Source of the DNA: Vibrio neptunius
GTDB taxonomy: Bacteria; Pseudomonadota; Gammaproteobacteria; Enterobacterales; Vibrionaceae
Length of the DNA: 64,000 bases
Assembly (NCBI GenBank): GCA_019339365.1
Contig: CP079859.1
Coordinates: 1,674,001 to 1,738,000 of the forward strand
Reading direction: 5' to 3'
Within the stretch, counting starts at the first letter, position 1. Each line of letters opens with the position of its first letter. Below are positions 59,142 to 64,000 of this stretch, piece by piece. The notes under the pieces are model-generated. The model was not told where the DNA came from and made no database searches. It worked only from the letters and a program-made list of their open reading frames with translations. Position numbers and translations under genes: made by a program.

Positions 59142-60273
59142 CGACCGTATTCGCCAATCCCTGAGTCTCCGGAAGCAGCAGGGATTGGAACGCCGCCTGC
59201 GTATTGTTGAATCAGGTAATAGTGCTGAGTTACTGTTTGAAGGCAAACCCTATGTGAACTTTTCCAACAATGACTACTTGGGCTTAGCTGCCGAGAAAAG
59301 CCTCGTGGCAGCGTGGCAGCGTGGTTTGGATTTGTATGGAAGTGGAAGCGGTGCTTCTCCACTTGTGACAGGATACTCAACAGCCCATCTAGAATTAGAA
59401 GCTTCTCTCTGTGACTGGTTAGGTTATGAACGTGCAATATTGTTCAGTTCGGGGTTCTCAGCGAATCAGGCATTGCTCTTTAGTCTGCTAGACAAAGATG
59501 ACCTTCTGATTCAAGACAAGCTGAATCATGCCTCGCTGATGGAAGCCGGTATGCTCTCTTGTGCGACAATGAAACGTTTTCGTCACAACGATTCTGCGCA
59601 TCTGCAAGAGCTTATGCAGCGAAGTGCTTTAGTCGTTACCGAAGGCGTGTTTAGTATGGATGGTGATCTGGCGCCTCTAAAGGACATACACAAAGTAACA
59701 CAAGGCGTGTCATGGTTAGTGGTTGATGACGCCCATGGTATCGGTGTGTTGGGCGATCAAGGCAGAGGCAGCTGTGAAAAGGCGGGAATCCGCTCAGATC
59801 TGCTTGTTGTGACTTTTGGTAAGGCGTTAGGAGTTTCAGGGGCCGCGATTATGTGCAGCAAAGAAATCGGGGACTATTTAACCCAGTTTGCTCGTCACCA
59901 TGTTTATTCGACGGCAATGCCTCCGTCCCAAGCGTTTGCATTAATACACGCGATCGATATGACACGAAAGCAAGATTGGCGACGAGAGAAGCTTCAAGAA
60001 CTGCAACAAGAGTACCAGCGGTGTTTTTCTTCGTTTAAAGGTTACGTAGAGACACCCACACCAATAAAACCCCTGCTAATCGGTGACAGTCAGTCTGCGC
60101 TCAACGTTGCCGAATCAGTAAGGCAATCGGGCTGTTGGCTGACTGCGATCAGGCCACCAACGGTCGCCAAAAACTCAGCAAGGCTAAGAGTAACGCTCTC
60201 TGTAAATCACTCTGTGCAACACGTACGAAAATTGGCGAACATCCTAGAGAGTGCGATAGAAAAGGAATGTTAA
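59128..60273 (+). CDS. bioF: 8-amino-7-oxononanoate synthase
   Basis: A 381-aa PLP enzyme that condenses pimeloyl-ACP with alanine. The start [18 protein letters not shown] at 59128 lies inside the end of bioB; longer frames upstream are not family-like. Motifs are [36 protein letters not shown] and the PLP lysine in [11 protein letters not shown]. The stop overlaps bioC's ATG by one base. Confidence 0.95.
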   Translation: MPVFNDRIRQSLSLRKQQGLERRLRIVESGNSAELLFEGKPYVNFSNNDYLGLAAEKSLVAAWQRGLDLYGSGSGASPLVTGYSTAHLELEASLCDWLGYERAILFSSGFSANQALLFSLLDKDDLLIQDKLNHASLMEAGMLSCATMKRFRHNDSAHLQELMQRSALVVTEGVFSMDGDLAPLKDIHKVTQGVSWLVVDDAHGIGVLGDQGRGSCEKAGIRSDLLVVTFGKALGVSGAAIMCSKEIGDYLTQFARHHVYSTAMPPSQAFALIHAIDMTRKQDWRREKLQELQQEYQRCFSSFKGYVETPTPIKPLLIGDSQSALNVAESVRQSGCWLTAIRPPTVAKNSARLRVTLSVNHSVQHVRKLANILESAIEKEC

Positions 60274-61076
60274 TGGAACAAGCGACCTTGATGCATGATA
60301 GTTGGCAGCAAGACAAATCCGCCATCGCTGAAGCGTTTGGTAAAGCGGCAAGCACCTACGATAATCATGCTGCTTTTCAAAGAGAAGTTGGAGAACGTTT
60401 ATTAGCAAAACTCCCCCAAGATCTGGGGGGTAAAACCGTGCTCGATCTGGGTTGTGGCACTGGGTATTTTTCAGAGAAACTCCGCGATCGGGGAGCTATG
60501 GTCATTTGTTGTGATTTGTCACCGTCAATGTTGGATAAAGCGCAACAACGGTGTGGCTTTGAGAGAATGACATACCGCCAAGGTGATGCTGAGTTCTTAC
60601 CATTCGATGACTGCTCAATCGATTATGTGTTTTCTAGCTTGGCATTGCAGTGGTGTGATGATTTGTCACGCCCTTTACGCGAAATGCGCAGGGTATTAAA
60701 GCCTCACGGCAAAGCGTACTTTTCCACCCTATTAGACGGTTCGCTGAAAGAGTTAAAGAGTGCTTGGGGTGAAGTGGATGCCTATCAACACGTCAACGAT
60801 TTTATCAGCAGCAATCAGGTAAAAATTGCGTTAGCGCAATCTGGCAATCACCGCAATCATCTAGACTTGCCTACCATGATAGTTTGGTACGATACTGCGT
60901 TCGCCTTAATGCGTGACTTAAAGGGCATTGGCGCTAACCATGTTAATGGTCGTTCTGATGGTTTAACCCACCGTAGTGCGCTACTTAAAGTCGAACGAGC
61001 GTATCGACAGTTCAAAAACCATCAAGGTCTTCTGCCTGCCACTTATCAGGTTTGTTTAGGGGTTATACATCTATGA
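60273..61076 (+). CDS. bioC: Malonyl-ACP O-methyltransferase
   Basis: A ~267-aa SAM methyltransferase that caps malonyl-ACP to start pimeloyl synthesis. Motif I is [15 protein letters not shown]; BioC-type features are [20 protein letters not shown] and [14 protein letters not shown] 60273 follows AAGGA by 7 bases; the frame opens earlier but there it is inside bioF. Its stop overlaps bioD (ATGA). Confidence 0.94.
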   Translation: MEQATLMHDSWQQDKSAIAEAFGKAASTYDNHAAFQREVGERLLAKLPQDLGGKTVLDLGCGTGYFSEKLRDRGAMVICCDLSPSMLDKAQQRCGFERMTYRQGDAEFLPFDDCSIDYVFSSLALQWCDDLSRPLREMRRVLKPHGKAYFSTLLDGSLKELKSAWGEVDAYQHVNDFISSNQVKIALAQSGNHRNHLDLPTMIVWYDTAFALMRDLKGIGANHVNGRSDGLTHRSALLKVERAYRQFKNHQGLLPATYQVCLGVIHL

Positions 61077-61759
61077 TTGATGCATTTTTTATTGCTGGTA
61101 CGGATACCGATGTTGGTAAAACAGTCGCTTCAAAGGCAATTCTTAACGCTTTAGCGCAAAAGGACTTAAAAACGATTGGCTATAAGCCTGTTGCGGCCGG
61201 TTGCGAAAAAACGCAACAAGGCTATCGCAACTCGGATGCTTTGTATTTGCAAAAAGCATCGACCGTTGACGTCGCTTATGATGAGGTCAATCCATACGCT
61301 TTGGCGTTGCCCGCTTCACCGCATATTGCTGCTCAGCATGACGGCATTGACATTCAATATTCAGTGTTGAGTGAAAAATTAGCAGGTCATAAACAGAAAG
61401 CGGATGTGGTTTTGGTTGAAGGAGCAGGAGGATGGCGCGTACCAGTGTCAGAATCTGATTGTCTTTCAAGCTGGGTGCAGCAAGAAAGTTTGCCTGTCAT
61501 ACTAGTGGTAGGCATCAAGTTAGGATGTCTTAGCCATGCGATGCTAACAGTGGATGCGATTAAAGCAGACGGTTTATCCTTGGTAGGCTGGGTTGCGAAT
61601 CGAATTAACCCTGGTACTGAACACTATGCTGACATTATACAAATGTTGGAACAGAAGATTGGCGCTCCCAAATTGGGGGAAATCCCTTACGTGCCAGGTG
61701 TCAAACAAAAAGACTTAGCCAGATATATTGATGTTTCTACTCTTGTTGGCGAAGAGTAG
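61073..61759 (+). CDS. bioD: Dethiobiotin synthetase
   Basis: A 228-aa ATP-dependent carboxylase closing the ureido ring of dethiobiotin. P-loop [12 protein letters not shown], substrate lysine in YKPVAAGCE and [10 protein letters not shown] are all present. ATG 61073 overlaps bioC's stop; an earlier in-frame ATG at 61052 is inside bioC. Last gene of the operon, followed by a terminator. Confidence 0.95.
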   Translation: MIDAFFIAGTDTDVGKTVASKAILNALAQKDLKTIGYKPVAAGCEKTQQGYRNSDALYLQKASTVDVAYDEVNPYALALPASPHIAAQHDGIDIQYSVLSEKLAGHKQKADVVLVEGAGGWRVPVSESDCLSSWVQQESLPVILVVGIKLGCLSHAMLTVDAIKADGLSLVGWVANRINPGTEHYADIIQMLEQKIGAPKLGEIPYVPGVKQKDLARYIDVSTLVGEE

Positions 61760-61779
61760 TGTTTATCTGACCAAAATAG

Positions 61780-61803
61780 AAAGGCTGCCAATGGCAGCCT
61801 TTA
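61780..61803. terminator. Terminator between bioD and a small gene
   Basis: AAAGGCTGCC-AAT-GGCAGCCTTT, between convergent genes. Confidence 0.85.
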
Positions 61804-61823
61804 CTTTATCTAAATTTTGACGA

Positions 61824-61991
61824 TTACTTGTCTTGGTGCAAGCCCATCAATGCTTGCTGGGTATCCGAGATGCGTTGTTGCGCTTGTTGCTCTGAAGATA
61901 TACCAAGTTGCTGCTTTGCTTCTTCCTCTGAAATACCAAGGTGGCAGCATAGTAGGTCAATAGCCATTTGATAGTTGTTAGTTTCGACCAT
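61824..61991 (-). CDS. Small uncharacterised protein
   Basis: A 55-aa acidic, glutamine-rich helical protein (MVETNNYQMAIDLLCCHLGI start; ISEEEAKQQLGISSEQQAQQ). ATG 61991 has AAGGA eight bases upstream. The region from 62010 to 62299 contains no other gene. I do not recognise the family, but the start, size and position between terminator and promoter look real. Confidence 0.6.
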   Translation of the reverse strand: MVETNNYQMAIDLLCCHLGISEEEAKQQLGISSEQQAQQRISDTQQALMGLHQDK

Positions 61992-62299
61992 GATTTTGTC
62001 CTTTTCACACATGGGTATTGTATTCTGGGTACAATCTAGCACGCTGTTGTCTAGGTACAATAAGACTAAAGTCTAATGCTGGTGCTATTGATTAATACAT
62101 TGAAATCGAATCATTTTTCATGTGAATGTTTGTCGAGTGTTTTAACAATTTTTTCCGTTGAGAAAACAAATGTTTCAATTTACGTCTATCCCTTGTGTTT
62201 AAAAGGAATAGACTATATCTATAAGTTAGACATAAAGCCTCAGTGCGATATTCGTATCGCAACGGCAGATAATTAAGCTTCCTGTTTCGGAGAAAAGTA

Positions 62300-63159
62300 A
62301 TGAAGCGAGTGATGTTATTTTTGGCAACCAACTTGGCCGTTATTCTGGTTCTGAGTGTTGTTTTAAATATTGTGTATGCGGTTACAGGTATGCAACCTGG
62401 TAGCTTGTCTGGACTGCTTGTTATGGCCGCTGTGTTTGGTTTTGGTGGTTCATTCATCTCATTGATGATGTCAAAAGGTATGGCGCTGCGTTCTGTCGGG
62501 GGATGGTGATTGAAAGCCCGCGTAATGAAACAGAGCATTGGTTACTTGAAACGGTTCGCCGACAGTCTGAGCAAGTGGGCATCGGTATGCCAACCGTCGC
62601 CATCTATGATTCCGCTGATATCAACGCGTTTGCAACAGGCGCTAAGCGTAATGATTCTTTGGTGGCAGTTTCAACTGGTCTTTTGCAAAATATGACTCGT
62701 GATGAAGCTGAAGCCGTACTTGCTCACGAAGTGAGTCATATTGCCAATGGTGACATGGTCACCATGACGCTAATGCAAGGTGTGGTGAATACCTTCGTGA
62801 TTTTCCTATCACGCTTTATTGCAAATATTGTTTCATCTAACGATGATGAAGAAGGTGGCAGCAACATGATGGTTTACTTTGGTGTATCCATTGTTCTTGA
62901 ACTCGTGTTTGGCTTCCTAGCGAGCTTTCTTACTATGTGGTACAGCCGCCATCGTGAGTTTCATGCTGATGCAGGTGCAGCGCAGTTGGTCGGTAAGCAC
63001 AAAATGATTGCTGCTTTGGAGCGTTTAAAAGTGAGTCATGAATCTCAGCTAGAAGGTTCAATGATGGCATTTGGTATCAATGGTAAGCGTTCAGTAACAG
63101 AATTATTGATGAGTCACCCTCCATTAGATAAGCGCATCGCAGCGCTGCGAAACTCATAA
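62300..63159 (+). CDS. htpX: Membrane protease HtpX (probable sequencing frameshift)
   Basis: HtpX is a zinc metalloprotease for inner-membrane protein quality control. The first part ([20 protein letters not shown]) carries two N-terminal membrane helices and ends at RSVGGW. With one more G in G5 (62498-62502) it continues [20 protein letters not shown] through the catalytic [10 protein letters not shown] (HExxH), two more hydrophobic segments and [15 protein letters not shown] (third zinc ligand). Corrected length is ~286 aa, normal. GGAG precedes ATG 62300. Confidence 0.92.
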
Positions 63160-63174
63160 GTTTATGATTTAACG

Positions 63175-63206
63175 AAAAGGCTTGATTTTATATCAAGCCT
63201 TTTTTG
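63175..63206 (+). terminator. Terminator of htpX
   Basis: AAAAGGCTTGAT-TTTAT-ATCAAGCCTTTT plus T-run. Confidence 0.9.
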
Positions 63207-63266
63207 ATCCCTTATTATTTAACCGCCGTACAAAGCTGAAAACTAAACTTTTACAAAATTAATGTT

Positions 63267-63330
63267 TGTACAACCCCAACAAATTACCCTAAGCTAGCGT
63301 TAGGGTTGTACATTATTTTATTTTGTATAA
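63267..63330 (+). promoter_or_regulatory. Nested palindromes with TGTACA boxes upstream of the NTF2-like/SDR operon
   Basis: TGTACAACCC (63267-63276) and GGGTTGTACA (63303-63312) are perfect inverted repeats. Between and partly overlapping them, ACCCTAA (63286-63292) and TTAGGGT (63300-63306) form a second inverted repeat. TATAAT (63327-63332) is a likely -10. TGTACA-type boxes are known for LitR/CarH-like MerR regulators that control light- or B12-linked operons, so such a regulator is the first guess. Confidence 0.5.
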
Positions 63331-63345
63331 TTATCTGGAGAGGAT

Positions 63346-63765
63346 ATGAACGTCGAGTCAGTTGGTCAAATATATCAGCAACTTAGCAAGGAAAATTTGC
63401 ACTTGTTAAATGGTGTTTACCATCAAGATGTTGTCTTCGAAGATTCTGCGCATCGTCTCCAAGGTTGGCAAGCGTTACAAAGCTATTTTGACAGTCTTTA
63501 TACAAACGTCAGGCGCTGCGACTTTGACATAAAAGAGCAACAGCAGTCTGGTGACAGTGGATTTCTTACGTGGTCTATGTCGCTGGAGCATCCCAAACTG
63601 CAAAAAGGTAAAACCGTGGTCGTCAATGGTGTCAGCCACCTCAAATTCAAAGATGGTAGGGTTATCTATCACAGAGATTACTTCGACCTCGGTGAAATGC
63701 TTTATGAAAACCTTCCACTGCTAGGTTCAGTGATCAAGACCATCAAACAGAGGCTAGGGCAATGA
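63346..63765 (+). CDS. NTF2-like/SnoaL-like small protein
   Basis: A 139-aa cytosolic protein with an NTF2-like fold pattern: an N-terminal helix (VGQIYQQLSKENLHLLNGVY), then DVVFEDSAHRLQGWQALQSY and GVSHLKFKDGRVIYHRDYFD. GGAGAGG precedes ATG 63346. Its stop overlaps the next gene (ATGA). In several Vibrio genomes such a gene heads an operon with an SDR, an FAD amine oxidase, DUF1365 and a cyclopropane-fatty-acid synthase, a stress-related lipid modification cluster; only the first two genes are visible here. Confidence 0.75.
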   Translation: MNVESVGQIYQQLSKENLHLLNGVYHQDVVFEDSAHRLQGWQALQSYFDSLYTNVRRCDFDIKEQQQSGDSGFLTWSMSLEHPKLQKGKTVVVNGVSHLKFKDGRVIYHRDYFDLGEMLYENLPLLGSVIKTIKQRLGQ

Positions 63766-64000
63766 CTTGTGTGTTAATCACCGGCGCCACATCCGGTATC
63801 GGTAGGCAACTGGCAGAAGATTATGCAAATGCGGGACATGAAGTCGTTGCTTGCGGAAGGAACCCACAAGCGTTAGAAGCGCTTGTTTCTACCTCTACTA
63901 ATATTACCTCGCTTCAATTTGACCTAACCGATTTATCGGCTACGAAAAAGGCGTTAGAAAAGCTGGTCATTACCCCTGATGTTTGGATTTTTAATGCTGG
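63762..64000 (+). CDS. Short-chain dehydrogenase/reductase (3' truncated by window edge)
   Basis: The first ~79 residues of a classical SDR: NAD(P)-binding VLITGATSGIGRQLAEDYA and the later DVWIFNAG (NAG motif). ATG 63762 overlaps the stop of the NTF2-like gene. The catalytic YxxxK lies beyond the window. Confidence 0.85.
   Translation, partial: MTCVLITGATSGIGRQLAEDYANAGHEVVACGRNPQALEALVSTSTNITSLQFDLTDLSATKKALEKLVITPDVWIFNA

Noticed and set aside
1..64000. tRNA, rRNA, CRISPR array, integron attC repeats
   Set aside because: Read for cloverleaf arms, regularly spaced repeats and attC-like palindromes; none was seen.

Overview
The window looks like a chromosomal segment of a Vibrio (Vibrionaceae). 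The evidence is the bioA/bioBFCD locus, fabV, a psrA-like regulator next to fadE, dinG, a priC/YbaM-type/TSUP operon, htpX, an OmpU-like porin with strong codon bias, a ToxR-like membrane regulator, and type VI secretion (T6SS) accessory modules. These are family calls made by reading the proteins; no database search was run.

Layout. 1-8.7 kb: the end of a large protein followed by a ~2065-aa DEAH helicase/DUF1998 protein, the DruH-DruE order of a Druantia type III anti-phage locus. 8.7-11 kb: a ToxR-like regulator with an overlapping VtrC/ToxS-like partner, divergent from an outer-membrane beta-barrel gene. 11.4-22.3 kb: a T6SS effector island holding a DUF6484-like gene, a PAAR-like (DUF4150) effector with a C-terminal AHH nuclease domain, and nine tandem paralogous immunity genes, one behind a displaced AHH toxin tail. 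The island lies between a PCC-domain gene and a decayed copy of that gene's 3' end. 22.3-36.1 kb: manA, mak, a DUF1496 gene, a PLP desulfhydrase/deaminase, a two-component system divergent from a GT2/ArnT-like/GtrA operon, psrA-fadE and fabV. 36.6-44.3 kb: a second T6SS module with VgrG, a DUF4123 adaptor, a LysM effector and two tandem SUMF1-domain lipoproteins as likely periplasmic immunity proteins. 44.6-64 kb: an unknown 548-aa protein, xthA, a chemoreceptor, roxA, a ybaM-like gene, priC, a TSUP transporter, dinG, a porin, a DUF2057 gene, the biotin locus, htpX, and the start of an NTF2-like/SDR operon behind nested TGTACA palindromes.

At least fifteen genes or gene positions are broken by single-base indels, nearly all in short homopolymers, including normally conserved genes (fadE, htpX, mak, priC, vgrG, a response regulator). 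The simplest explanation is homopolymer error in the assembly, so I annotate these as whole genes with a probable sequencing frameshift. The two parts most worth study are the immunity array with its toxin-tail fossils and flanking repeats, and the LysM-effector/SUMF1 pair. No tRNA, rRNA, CRISPR array, integrase or intact transposase was seen.
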